Assembly: GCA_964612975.1 (NCBI GenBank)
Contig: CAZTGC010000006.1
Coordinates: 62,001 to 126,000 of the forward strand
DNA: 64,000 nt
Source: NZ13-RE01 sp964612975
GTDB lineage: Bacteria; Dictyoglomota; Dictyoglomia; Dictyoglomales; Dictyoglomaceae
Direction: 5' to 3'
In this document: piece by piece, positions 8,372 through 15,687 of the stretch
Layout of the letters: every line of letters begins with the position of its first letter
Numbering within the stretch: position 1 is the first letter of the stretch
Position numbers and translations under genes: made by a program
The notes under the pieces: generated by a model
Databases searched by the model: none
Told to the model about the DNA's origin: nothing
Seen by the model: the letters and a program-made list of their open reading frames with translations, nothing else

Positions 8372-8904
8372 ATAATCTTACCTCCCAAATTTTCTTCAAG
8401 ATATAAACGTAGAAAAGAAAGAACTTGAGGATGATTTATAGGAACTTTCTCCAACTCCTTCTTAAAATCCTTTGTAGAAAACTCGAAATTTTTATCATCA
8501 AAAACGATCTTAAAATAAAAATCAATATTAGGGCAAGTTGCAATCAGAGCATAAATTGTATCAGAGATGTTACCTAAGGGTGGCAGATCCAAATGGAAAA
8601 CAGGCAATATAGCAATAATTTCTGTCCCCTCTCCCACCTTGGAATTAATCTCTAAATTTCCTCCACAATTATTAACTACCTCATTAAAAAGTGACAATCC
8701 CAATCCTACTTTTCTCGTCTTCCTTGTAGTTATAAAGGGATTCATCACTTCTTTTAATATCTCCTCAGGAATACCTTTCCCATTATCCTTTATTATTATT
8801 TCCAAAAACTTTTCAGTTTTTACTATTTCCACCGATATATTTTTTGCTCCAGCTTCAATAGAGTTTTCTACTAAATCCAATATATGAAGAGAAAGTTCCT
8901 TCAT
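8368..8904 (-). CDS. HATPase_c (anti-sigma/histidine-kinase-like) ATP-binding protein
   Basis: A 178-residue stand-alone GHKL ATPase domain. Motifs are HILDLVENSIEAGA (N box), DNGKGIPEE (G1), TRKVGLGLSLFNEVV (G2), and GGNLEINSKVGEGTEI. There is no histidine phospho-acceptor domain and no membrane segment. Such small ATPases accompany NuoE/NuoF-type hydrogenase genes in several fermentative anaerobes. They are thought to be regulatory, resembling RsbW/SpoIIAB kinases, though the target is not known. Overlaps both neighbours by ATGA, a sign of tight co-translation with the electron-transfer subunits. A tail of about 60 residues after the ATPase fold is unassigned. Confidence 0.82.
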   Translation of the reverse strand: MKELSLHILDLVENSIEAGAKNISVEIVKTEKFLEIIIKDNGKGIPEEILKEVMNPFITTRKTRKVGLGLSLFNEVVNNCGGNLEINSKVGEGTEIIAILPVFHLDLPPLGNISDTIYALIATCPNIDFYFKIVFDDKNFEFSTKDFKKELEKVPINHPQVLSFLRLYLEENLGGKII

Positions 8905-9389
8905 GGATTTTCCTTTTTAAAATCCTCTAAAAGCTTTTTCATCGTATTTGGTGTTAATTTTCCATAAACTTCATCATCTATCATCAATGCAGGTGCCATG
9001 CTACAAGCTCCAATACATCTTACTAAATCCAAAGAAAAGTATCCATCTTCTGAAACCTTCCCTTCCTTCAACCCAATTTGTTCTAAAGCTGTAAGAAGAT
9101 CTCCTGCTCCTTTAACATAACATGCAGTTCCCATGCAAAGCCTTATTACATGTTTTCCTTGAGGCTCTAATCTAAAATAGGAATAAAAGGTTACAATACC
9201 ATATATTTCACTTAAAGGTACCTTTAGTTTCTCGGAAATTAATTCTAAAACCTCCTTTGGTAAAAAACCAAAATTTTCTTGAACTGCATGAAGAATCATA
9301 ATTAAAGAGCCCTGTGTTCCAGAAAACTTTTCTAATATTTTTTCTATTTCATTTTTTGCATACTCTGAAATCTTTAGCTTCACTGCCAT
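8901..9389 (-). CDS. NuoE/HydC/HndA-type 2Fe-2S subunit
   Basis: A 162-residue thioredoxin-like 2Fe-2S protein equivalent to the 24-kDa subunit of complex I. Ligands are Cys85 and Cys90 (RLCMGTACYVKGA) and Cys125 and Cys129 (VRCIGACSMAP), with the family motif YGIVTFYSYF at 63-72. It takes part in NADH oxidation together with the NuoF-type subunit encoded at 6176-7966. Good ribosome site GGAGGT before the ATG. It starts two bases after the PHP gene and overlaps the ATPase gene, so it belongs to the middle of the redox operon. Length and ligand spacing are normal. Confidence 0.92.
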   Translation of the reverse strand: MAVKLKISEYAKNEIEKILEKFSGTQGSLIMILHAVQENFGFLPKEVLELISEKLKVPLSEIYGIVTFYSYFRLEPQGKHVIRLCMGTACYVKGAGDLLTALEQIGLKEGKVSEDGYFSLDLVRCIGACSMAPALMIDDEVYGKLTPNTMKKLLEDFKKENP

Positions 9390-9391
9390 TT

Positions 9392-10132
9392 TTATACCTC
9401 CACTTTGTTCTTTATATAATTTCTCTTGATAGCTATTAAAAAATTATCCCATGAAAAATCCTCTAAAAACAAAAAACTTTTTGGCTTCATTATATCATTA
9501 ATATAATGAGAATCAGAGGATATTATATAAGGTTTATTTTTTAATTTTGGATGTTCTTTAAAAAATTTTATTGGGTCTCCTCTCCTTGAAAACTCTATAA
9601 TGTCATAATTTAAAGACTCAGGAATAAAACCTAAGGTTGAAATTACACTATATATTGGTCTATCAATATGAGCAAGGATACTTATTCCTTCCATCTCTCT
9701 AATCTTATCTAATATTTCCTCTATAGATAAGGACACAGATGTTGCCAATAACTTTTCTTCTACTCTTTCTACTTCTTTTTTCTCATTTACTACTACTTGA
9801 ATTCCAAATAGATTTTCGTTATTTTTTAAATTAGGAAGATATTTCCATAATTCCCTTTGAAAATTTAAAGCAGATAAGTAATCTTTAAAAATCCCTAAAA
9901 TATGTGCTTCCTCCTTTGATTGAATTTCAATTCCGGGTAGAATAAAAATCCCCATTCTATCTCCCCAATATTTTACAGAAGAATAGTTCTCTACAATGTT
10001 ATGATCAGTTATTGCTAAAATATCAATTTTTTCCATTCTTGCCTTCTCTACTATCTCCTTCGGAGTCATACTCCAATCTCCACAAGGAGATAAAACAGTA
10101 TGAACATGCAAGTCTATACCATACCATTTCAA
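9392..10132 (-). CDS. PHP-domain metal-dependent phosphoesterase
   Basis: A 246-residue PHP-superfamily protein. Metal ligands are visible in LHVHT (8-12), AITDHN (40-45), the Glu of LPGIEIQ, AHIDRP and SSDSH. These match small phosphoesterases such as the RNase AM / 3',5'-bisphosphate phosphatase group, but the substrate cannot be assigned. It lies inside the redox operon, immediately before the NuoE-type gene. PHP genes recur at this place in hydrogenase-type operons of anaerobes, though why is unclear. A nucleotide-signal hydrolase acting on the regulators encoded upstream (CBS/DRTGG domains bind adenine nucleotides) is speculation. Confidence 0.82.
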   Translation of the reverse strand: MKWYGIDLHVHTVLSPCGDWSMTPKEIVEKARMEKIDILAITDHNIVENYSSVKYWGDRMGIFILPGIEIQSKEEAHILGIFKDYLSALNFQRELWKYLPNLKNNENLFGIQVVVNEKKEVERVEEKLLATSVSLSIEEILDKIREMEGISILAHIDRPIYSVISTLGFIPESLNYDIIEFSRRGDPIKFFKEHPKLKNKPYIISSDSHYINDIMKPKSFLFLEDFSWDNFLIAIKRNYIKNKVEV

Positions 10133-10228
10133 TAACTCTTCCCTGCCTCTCTACTCCCCATAATTATAGCATCCTTTATTCTATGCCGAAATAGTAGCCT
10201 ACTTGTCACAAAAACCATATTCTTTGTC

Positions 10229-10458
10229 CTAATTTGTTACAATAATCATAGGTATATCAAACATATCAGCAGTTTTTACTATTTTGAGGTTAGTAATTCC
10301 AGTAATTAATAACACATCCTTATTTTCACATGCTACTAGAGCAAGCATATCACTCATTAAATCTAAAGCAAATCCCTTTGTATTTTCCACTTCTTCAATA
10401 TTTTTTCTCCTGCTAAAATTTTACCATCTATAAGCTTTATAATATTCCTTTCTTTCAT
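10229..10458 (-). pseudogene. Frameshifted third DRTGG-domain protein
   Basis: From an ATG at 10458, two bases after the previous gene's stop, the frame reads MKERNIIKLIDGKILAGEK and then meets a run of six A (about 10400). There the homology moves to another frame: NIEEVENTKGFALDLMSDMLALVA, then KDVLLITGITNLKIVKTADMFDIPMII, ending at TAG 10229. This is plainly related to the intact DRTGG protein at 12982-13344 (LMSDALALLGEGGALLLTG...IRTAEMLDLSAIVF). A seventh A in the run would restore the frame. The C-terminal 30-40 residues of a complete domain are also missing. Sequencing error in the homopolymer is possible for the frameshift, but not for the short end. Confidence 0.75.
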
Positions 10459-10459
10459 A

Positions 10460-10810
10460 TTAAAGCCTTTTCTCATCTCCTCTTATTCCCAGTTTGTACA
10501 ACTCTCCTGCAATTTCAAAAGCAGATTTCTCTGTTACATATAAATTAATTTTTTCTTCTATTGCCTTTTTTATCGTCTCTTCATTAGGTTTTTGTCCAGA
10601 AACAAAAACAATACTTCTTATTCCAGTAAGAACTGCAACAGCAATGGTGTTTAAATGGGTCTGAATAGTTAACCAAATAGAATCTTCAAGAGCATGAGCC
10701 ATAACAAAAGATAAAAGATCACAAACAATTCCATGTTTAATATCTACATCCTCATTTGGAGAAGAAATAACTTGAAAATTTAAAATCCGGGCAATTTCCT
10801 TACTCTTCAT
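10460..10810 (-). CDS. DRTGG-domain protein (second copy)
   Basis: A 116-residue protein of the DRTGG type, a regulatory domain otherwise seen beside CBS domains and in phosphotransacetylase. Features are MKSKEIARILNFQVISSPNEDVDIKHGIVCDLLSFVMAHA, then VAVLTGIRSIVFVSGQKPNEETIKKA, then the conserved end AFEIAGELYKLGIRG. It is paralogous to the protein at 12982-13344, sharing the E-x2-G-x-LY-x2-G-x-RG ending. Overlaps the hydrogenase-like gene by 11 bases. A frameshifted third copy follows directly. No catalytic residues; a ligand-sensing role for the redox operon is inferred. Confidence 0.75.
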   Translation of the reverse strand: MKSKEIARILNFQVISSPNEDVDIKHGIVCDLLSFVMAHALEDSIWLTIQTHLNTIAVAVLTGIRSIVFVSGQKPNEETIKKAIEEKINLYVTEKSAFEIAGELYKLGIRGDEKRL

Positions 10811-12125
10811 AATCTTCTTCCTTTCTCTTAGGAGTAATAGAAATAGATCTTCTCGAAATTTCTTCCATTTCTTTTGCCATTTCTCTTAACTTTTCTTTTA
10901 AAATAAATATACAATCATAAATTTCAGCATTTCCCCTTACTATATCCTCTGCTAAGGATGCACATGAGGGAGATCCACAAGATCCACAATCTAATCCAGG
11001 AAGTAATTTGATGATTCTTCTCATTTCCTCCATTTTTTTTAAAGCTTTGCTCATATCTTCATCCAATTTCCATATGGGTCTTGGAAGGATTGCTTTATTT
11101 AAGAGAATATCTGCAATATTCATTAAATTGTTAATTTCATTAATAAAATTTTTATTTTCTATAACTCCTTTACTCCAATATAGAATTCTTTTTTCTGCCA
11201 AATATTTATTCTCAGGATTTAAGACACCTCCCACGCACCCTTCCTTACATGCCCTTAATTCAAGAAACTTAATATCTTGAAATCTATTTCTTTCTAAATC
11301 TTCCAAAACCTTTACAACCTCATCTATTCCTCCAACTGAAATTGCTTCCTCCTCTGAAAGAAAAGAACTTTCTCCTCCTAATATTCCACATAATATTCCT
11401 GACATATAAATATAAGACATTAAAGATTCTTCTTTTCCAATATTCTTCTTTACTGCAAGATATACATTATCCACACCTAAAACATGATGGAAATTAGAAG
11501 GACTCGAATCAATGGGCTCTTTTATAGCAGAAACTTCTGCAGGACAAGAAGCTATATACACAAGATTCGGTTCTTTTTTTTGATATTTCCTTTTCCAAAT
11601 TTTTTTTATAATTTCACCCATGATCTCATAGGGAAATTTAAAGGGAGAAAGATGGGGAATTAAAGTTGGAAATCGTACCTGAACCAACTCAACTATAGCA
11701 GGGCAATAGGTAGATATTAGAGGAAGATTTTCAGTAGATGATATATATTGTTTCAAGGCTTGATGTAAGAAATATATTGCAAAAGTAGTATCCCAAACTT
11801 CCTCTGCTGAAAAAGTTTTCTTTAATGCTATCTGTAGTTGTTCTAAAGAATATTTTGTAGGAAATTGGGCATAAAATTCTGGAGAAACAACAATTACTAA
11901 ATTTTCTATAGAAGAGATACTTTCTAAAGTTTGGGTAAAGGCAAAAGGGGCATAATGGGGACAAACTCTTATACACTCTCCACAATCAATACAACGCTGA
12001 GAGATAATTAAAGCCTTTCCCTCTCTTACCCTCATAGCTTCAGTAGGGCAATGTCGAATACAATGAATACATCCTTTACATTTTTGTAGATTTATAACAA
12101 CAGAATGAATAATTTTATTATTCAT
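10800..12125 (-). CDS. [FeFe]-hydrogenase-like iron-sulfur protein (sensor/HfsB-like)
   Basis: 441 residues. Order: two 4Fe-4S motifs (Cys16/19/22/26 and Cys45/48/51/55), an [FeFe]-hydrogenase large-subunit fold, and a C-terminal Fe-S domain (DCGSCGSPSC, Cys380/383/388, then Cys405) seen in sensor-type hydrogenases. The four cysteines that would hold an H-cluster are present (Cys141, Cys194, Cys293, Cys297). Residues needed for fast catalysis are not: TSCCPxW has become STYCPAI (no proton-relay Cys), MPCxxK has become SCPAEV (no Lys), and the Met before the third motif is Arg291. It resembles non-catalytic or sensory HydS/HfsB proteins rather than HydA. Overlaps neighbours on both sides. A redox- or H2-sensing or electron-relay role is inferred. 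Confidence 0.8.
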   Translation of the reverse strand: MNNKIIHSVVINLQKCKGCIHCIRHCPTEAMRVREGKALIISQRCIDCGECIRVCPHYAPFAFTQTLESISSIENLVIVVSPEFYAQFPTKYSLEQLQIALKKTFSAEEVWDTTFAIYFLHQALKQYISSTENLPLISTYCPAIVELVQVRFPTLIPHLSPFKFPYEIMGEIIKKIWKRKYQKKEPNLVYIASCPAEVSAIKEPIDSSPSNFHHVLGVDNVYLAVKKNIGKEESLMSYIYMSGILCGILGGESSFLSEEEAISVGGIDEVVKVLEDLERNRFQDIKFLELRACKEGCVGGVLNPENKYLAEKRILYWSKGVIENKNFINEINNLMNIADILLNKAILPRPIWKLDEDMSKALKKMEEMRRIIKLLPGLDCGSCGSPSCASLAEDIVRGNAEIYDCIFILKEKLREMAKEMEEISRRSISITPKRKEEDYEE

Positions 12126-12985
12126 TTTTTATCCAAATAGATTTTAGATATCACCTTTGTTCCCTTACCTATGATGGACTCAATTTTAAGCTCATCAGCA
12201 AAATTTTTAATATTAGGAAGCCCCATTCCTGCACCAAATCCCATTTCCCTTATATTATCAGGAGCGGTGGAATATCCCGGTTGCATTGCCAATTCTATAT
12301 CTGGAATTCCAGGTCCTTCATCTTCTGCAATAATCTCTATAATTTCTGGGGTCAAAAATACTTTAAGAACTCCCCTATAAGCATGAATTACAATATTCAT
12401 TTCTGCTTCATAAGTTATAATAGCAACCTTTCTAATTATTGAAGGCTCAACTCCTAATTGTTGTAATACCTTCTTTACTGTGCTGGAGGCTATTCCTGCT
12501 GAAACAAAATCTCCTCCCAACACAGGATATTCTAATATCAAAGGTTCTAATTCTGATTTTTTTTCTATTTTCACTTCCTTTTCCTCTATTGCCAAAAGTT
12601 TAAGTACAATATCTTTTGTACTTAATATACCTATAACTTCCCCTTCATTATTTACTACAGGGAATCTTCCAAAACGATATTGTCTAAAAAGTTTTAAAGC
12701 AGTATATAAAGTATCCTCAGGATCTAAATATTTGGGATCTCTAACCATATATTTTTCACAAGGTGATTTTAAATCTCCAGAAGCTAAAGCAGATATAACA
12801 TTTTCCACGGTAACTAAGCCTATAATTTTCCATAAATCGTTTACTACCGGTACCCCATCTATTCTCTTTATCCTCATAATCTCTTGGATAGATTTCATAT
12901 CATGATAGGGGGTTACCCTTACAATATCAGTATTCATAATTTCTTTTATTTTAACTTCCTCAAAAAATTCCTTTGGTATTCTCAA
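12122..12985 (-). CDS. CBS-pair protein fused to HATPase_c domain
   Basis: 287 residues. Two CBS domains (about 12-70 and 77-135; IKEIMNTDIVRVTP, GVPVVNDLWKIIGLVT, FGRFPVVNNEGEVIGILSTKDIV) are joined to a C-terminal GHKL ATPase (about 185-285; EAEMNIVIHAYRG as N box, EDEGPGIPD, and GFGAGMGLPNIKNFAD). The ATPase resembles RsbT/SpoIIAB-type serine kinases. CBS pairs bind adenosyl ligands (AMP, ATP, SAM), so this looks like an energy-sensing regulatory kinase. Second gene of the redox operon, overlapping both neighbours by ATGA. Substrate unknown; the second GHKL protein at 8368-8904 may work in the same circuit. Confidence 0.85.
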   Translation of the reverse strand: MRIPKEFFEEVKIKEIMNTDIVRVTPYHDMKSIQEIMRIKRIDGVPVVNDLWKIIGLVTVENVISALASGDLKSPCEKYMVRDPKYLDPEDTLYTALKLFRQYRFGRFPVVNNEGEVIGILSTKDIVLKLLAIEEKEVKIEKKSELEPLILEYPVLGGDFVSAGIASSTVKKVLQQLGVEPSIIRKVAIITYEAEMNIVIHAYRGVLKVFLTPEIIEIIAEDEGPGIPDIELAMQPGYSTAPDNIREMGFGAGMGLPNIKNFADELKIESIIGKGTKVISKIYLDKK

Positions 12986-13344
12986 AGAACTCCTTCAACC
13001 TTCCTCCCTCTCAATCCCGCAGAATAAAGTCTTCCACATGCTTCATACATGGGATATTTTGTTCTTAAAAGGGGAATATTTATCTTTTTAGCAAGCTCTA
13101 TTGTTTCTTTTGGTGGCATTTTACCTCTCACAAAAACTATAGCAGATAAATCTAACATCTCTGCTGTTCTTATTACCTGAGGAGTAACAAGTCCTGTCAA
13201 TAGAAGAGCTCCTCCTTCTCCTAATAGAGCCAAGGCATCACTCATTAGATCCGTAGCTCCTGCAAGATTTATCTCTCTATTTAATTCTTCTTCACCTAGG
13301 ATAATCTCTGCAGAAAGAATTTCTTTAATTTCTCGAAGTCTCAT
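12982..13344 (-). CDS. DRTGG-domain regulatory protein, first gene of redox operon
   Basis: About 120 residues: MRLREIKEILSAEIILGEEELNR, ATDLMSDALALLGEGGALLLTGLVTPQVI, IVFVRGKMPPKETIELAKKI, and the family end YEACGRLYSAGLRG. It matches stand-alone DRTGG proteins that open hydrogenase-type operons in anaerobes. A GTG at 13362 is possible, but the predicted transcription start falls at about that base, and a GGAG ribosome site eight to nine bases before the ATG at 13344 favours the shorter form. Overlaps the CBS-ATPase by ATGA. Probably senses a nucleotide or redox ligand for the operon; this is inference from the domain only. Confidence 0.8.
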   Translation of the reverse strand: MRLREIKEILSAEIILGEEELNREINLAGATDLMSDALALLGEGGALLLTGLVTPQVIRTAEMLDLSAIVFVRGKMPPKETIELAKKINIPLLRTKYPMYEACGRLYSAGLRGRKVEGVL

Positions 13345-13367
13345 TTTCAAAACTCCAATCACCCCAA

Positions 13368-13396
13368 TTTAATCATATGAATATTCTTATTGTCAA
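13368..13396 (-). promoter_or_regulatory. Promoter of the long redox operon
   Basis: TTGACA (13396-13391), a 17-base spacer, then TTAAAT (13373-13368) on the minus strand, 24 bases before the ATG at 13344. A GGAG ribosome site lies between. It is the only convincing promoter I see for the eleven or so genes running down to 4993, whose gaps are mostly a few bases or overlaps. Confidence 0.55.
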
Positions 13397-13492
13397 TAAT
13401 AATTACAATGAAATATTAAACTTTTATTAAAAAACTTCCCCTTCCCCACAATTTAGAAAAACCTTAATTAAGGATTAAAAATAAAAAAATTT

Positions 13493-15367
13493 TCAGAGGT
13501 TCATAGGTATTAAAGAATTAAAATCTTCAACTGTACCATCATCGAAGAAACATTCTATTATTTTTCTCCCTAAGGGATCTAATCTATCATCTAAAAACTT
13601 TTTCACTTCTTCTTTAAAAAATTTCTTTAATATTTCTGCTCCAATTCTATAGCCTTCTTCTTGAACCTCTGGTTGAAGATCAACCTGCAATAATCCTTTT
13701 AAAATATAGTTTCCTTCAAATTTTAATGATTCAAGAGCATATCCTAATAAAGAGCATTTAGCAGGAGTAAGTTGTTGAGGCTTTAATTTTGCAGATCCCC
13801 TTTTTGCAAGATATTCTCTAATAATCCATTCTGGCATAAAGCCAACTCTATATGCCCCTATATATTGATTAGGAATTAATATATAAAGAGTATCAGTATA
13901 AGTAGTAATTTGTTCTAGAATTAAATTTGCATGTCTTACCTTTTCTCCAGTAGCAAAAGGCCAATAAGAACCAACACCTTCGCTGGATAGAGCCTCTGTC
14001 TCTGTGATACTTGGATTCGCATGCCCCCTTGGACTTACCAATCTCCATAGCCATGCTAAAGCAGGAGGAAGAACATGAAATAACCCAACAATGCCATAAG
14101 TTGGTTTCTCTTTTAAACAAGGAGGAGTCCTAACTCCAAAACTTCTAACATCAACCGTTACTGGTTCGTTAACAATATTAGGTATAAACTTACGGGGTAA
14201 TATTACCCTTGGATTAGGACAAGGTTTATTGGGTTCATCCATAATATGCTCCCATATTAAAACTGTAGCTCCAGGGTGAGCTTCGAGATTTAGAAAAACT
14301 AAAGGCTCTGGTGGGTGGATGCATATAGATTCAAGTTTTGGGTCCATACCATATCTTTTAATATTATCTAAACGGACAAACCATCCTTGTTCTGCATCTT
14401 TTACAACCATCTTTCTTTTGTTACTTTGAATCTTAGGATGAACTAAGGCTATATCATCCGTTACAGGATATATCTCACAAGATTCTTTTATTTCTAAATA
14501 TATTCTCTCCTTAGTTTTAATGTTTTCGGCTAACAAAATTCTATTATCCTTTTCACGATGCATTTGTTGAATCATCTCACTCTTTCCACCCCCAGAAGCT
14601 CCCTCGTGTACAATAACAAGTTCATTATCATATGGAGTAACAATTTTAACTGTAGAAGCATGAATACTTATCCATCCTTCGAGTTCTCCAATATTAAGAA
14701 GAACTCCATATATTCCTTTCTTAGCACTGGGACCAGGATAGAGATTATAAGAAAATATTTCATGTAAGTTTTCTTTTCTATTATGAACTACTACTTGTTT
14801 ACCTGAGAAATAAGTATGTCGAAAAATAGGAGCAACATATACAATTGCTCGGGGTTTAAAATTTTCTCTCAATTTAGACATAGGAATAAAACCTTGAATA
14901 TCAGCTAAAGCTAAAGCAAAAAAAGCAGTATTTTTAGGGGCTATAAGTAAAGCAGGATAACCTAATTCCTCACCTCCTGCTATAAAGGGCATCAATATGA
15001 GTTCTTGAGTTTTTAACCATTCAAGGGTTTTTTTTCTTAAATTTTCAAAATTCTCTCCATATAAATCTATAAATCGAGGTTTATCTGTAGCTGCATCATC
15101 CCCAATAACCATACTATCAGGATCTCTCCTTCTCATATAAACATCAGGATAATTGACTACAGCTCCATTTCTACATTTTGTGACTATAGCTTCTACAATT
15201 TCTTTTCCTGCCTCTGTTTCAAACTTTACTTCGAATAAGATTTTGTCTTTTCCTCCCAAAGCCATTTCTAAAAATTCTTCCCGTTTTTCAGGTATAACCA
15301 CATCCTTACAATTTAAAATTACATTTATTACTTCTTCATCAAGAATAAATTTTTCTGCTAAAAACAT
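13493..15367 (-). CDS. DUF4914-like protein with PEP-carboxykinase-like P-loop
   Basis: A 624-residue protein that I take to be DUF4914, a family of uncharacterised proteins related at the fold level to PEP carboxykinase. A phosphate-binding loop GASGGGKSE (256-264) follows a strand-rich IHASTVKIVTPYDNELVIVHE stretch. Conserved-looking blocks include MRRRDPDSMVIGDD (78-91), HPGATVLIWEHIMDEPNKPCPNPR, and SPRGHANPS. The typical PEPCK substrate motifs (SSCGKTNL-type or GLSGTGKTT) are not present, so I do not call it PEPCK. AGGAGG stands 12 bases before the ATG. It stands alone, divergent from the GH4 gene at 15688. Reaction unknown; an ATP- or GTP-using enzyme is likely. Confidence 0.65.
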   Translation of the reverse strand: MFLAEKFILDEEVINVILNCKDVVIPEKREEFLEMALGGKDKILFEVKFETEAGKEIVEAIVTKCRNGAVVNYPDVYMRRRDPDSMVIGDDAATDKPRFIDLYGENFENLRKKTLEWLKTQELILMPFIAGGEELGYPALLIAPKNTAFFALALADIQGFIPMSKLRENFKPRAIVYVAPIFRHTYFSGKQVVVHNRKENLHEIFSYNLYPGPSAKKGIYGVLLNIGELEGWISIHASTVKIVTPYDNELVIVHEGASGGGKSEMIQQMHREKDNRILLAENIKTKERIYLEIKESCEIYPVTDDIALVHPKIQSNKRKMVVKDAEQGWFVRLDNIKRYGMDPKLESICIHPPEPLVFLNLEAHPGATVLIWEHIMDEPNKPCPNPRVILPRKFIPNIVNEPVTVDVRSFGVRTPPCLKEKPTYGIVGLFHVLPPALAWLWRLVSPRGHANPSITETEALSSEGVGSYWPFATGEKVRHANLILEQITTYTDTLYILIPNQYIGAYRVGFMPEWIIREYLAKRGSAKLKPQQLTPAKCSLLGYALESLKFEGNYILKGLLQVDLQPEVQEEGYRIGAEILKKFFKEEVKKFLDDRLDPLGRKIIECFFDDGTVEDFNSLIPMNL

Positions 15368-15687
15368 CCCCTTCTTTAACCTCCTATTGGAAATTTTAAG
15401 ATAAATGTTTTTTCGTCATTGAAGATTATCACCTTAATAGGTTAACAAAATTGAGAAACAAATTCAAGATTTATTTTTAAATTTTGTGGTATACAAATAA
15501 AAATGTTACATATCGTTACCAAGAGGATTTATAAATCCTAAAGGAGGAGATTTCAAAGAGGAAAATTCCTCCTCTAGATCATCCTTGGAGAAAATGTCTT
15601 CCAAAGAAATTATGTATGATTTGCCTTTAGGAATAACATTAATATATAATTATCTCAAAAGAATAAATTTTAAGGAGAATATGTAAA
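15368..15687. other. Divergent intergenic region before GH4 gene, rich in palindromes
   Basis: 320 bases without a gene. It holds TTTGT-GGTAT-ACAAA (15483-15497, GntR-operator-like), the perfect 16-base palindrome AGGATTTATAAATCCT (15524-15539), and two mutually exclusive hairpins sharing one right arm: AGGAGGA (15542-15548) or GAGGAA (15558-15563) can each pair with the TTCCTCCT at 15566-15573. The GH4 start follows a separate AAGGAG site. Together these suggest sugar-responsive control of the GH4 gene, of the divergent DUF4914 gene, or of both. Confidence 0.45.
15483..15539. promoter_or_regulatory. Two palindromic candidate operators before GH4 alpha-galactosidase-like gene
   Basis: TTTGTGGTATACAAA at 15483-15497 has perfect five-base arms resembling GntR-family sites. 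AGGATTTATAAATCCT at 15524-15539 is a perfect palindrome. They are 26 bases apart and lie about 150-200 bases before the GH4 start. No regulator gene is adjacent. Confidence 0.35.

Noticed and set aside
10800..12125. Catalytic [FeFe] hydrogenase HydA
   Set aside because: Proton-transfer Cys, Lys and Met are replaced, and the C-terminal Fe-S domain is that of sensor-like relatives.
13493..15367. GTP-type PEP carboxykinase
   Set aside because: Length and P-loop are suggestive but the PEPCK substrate and metal loops are not seen.
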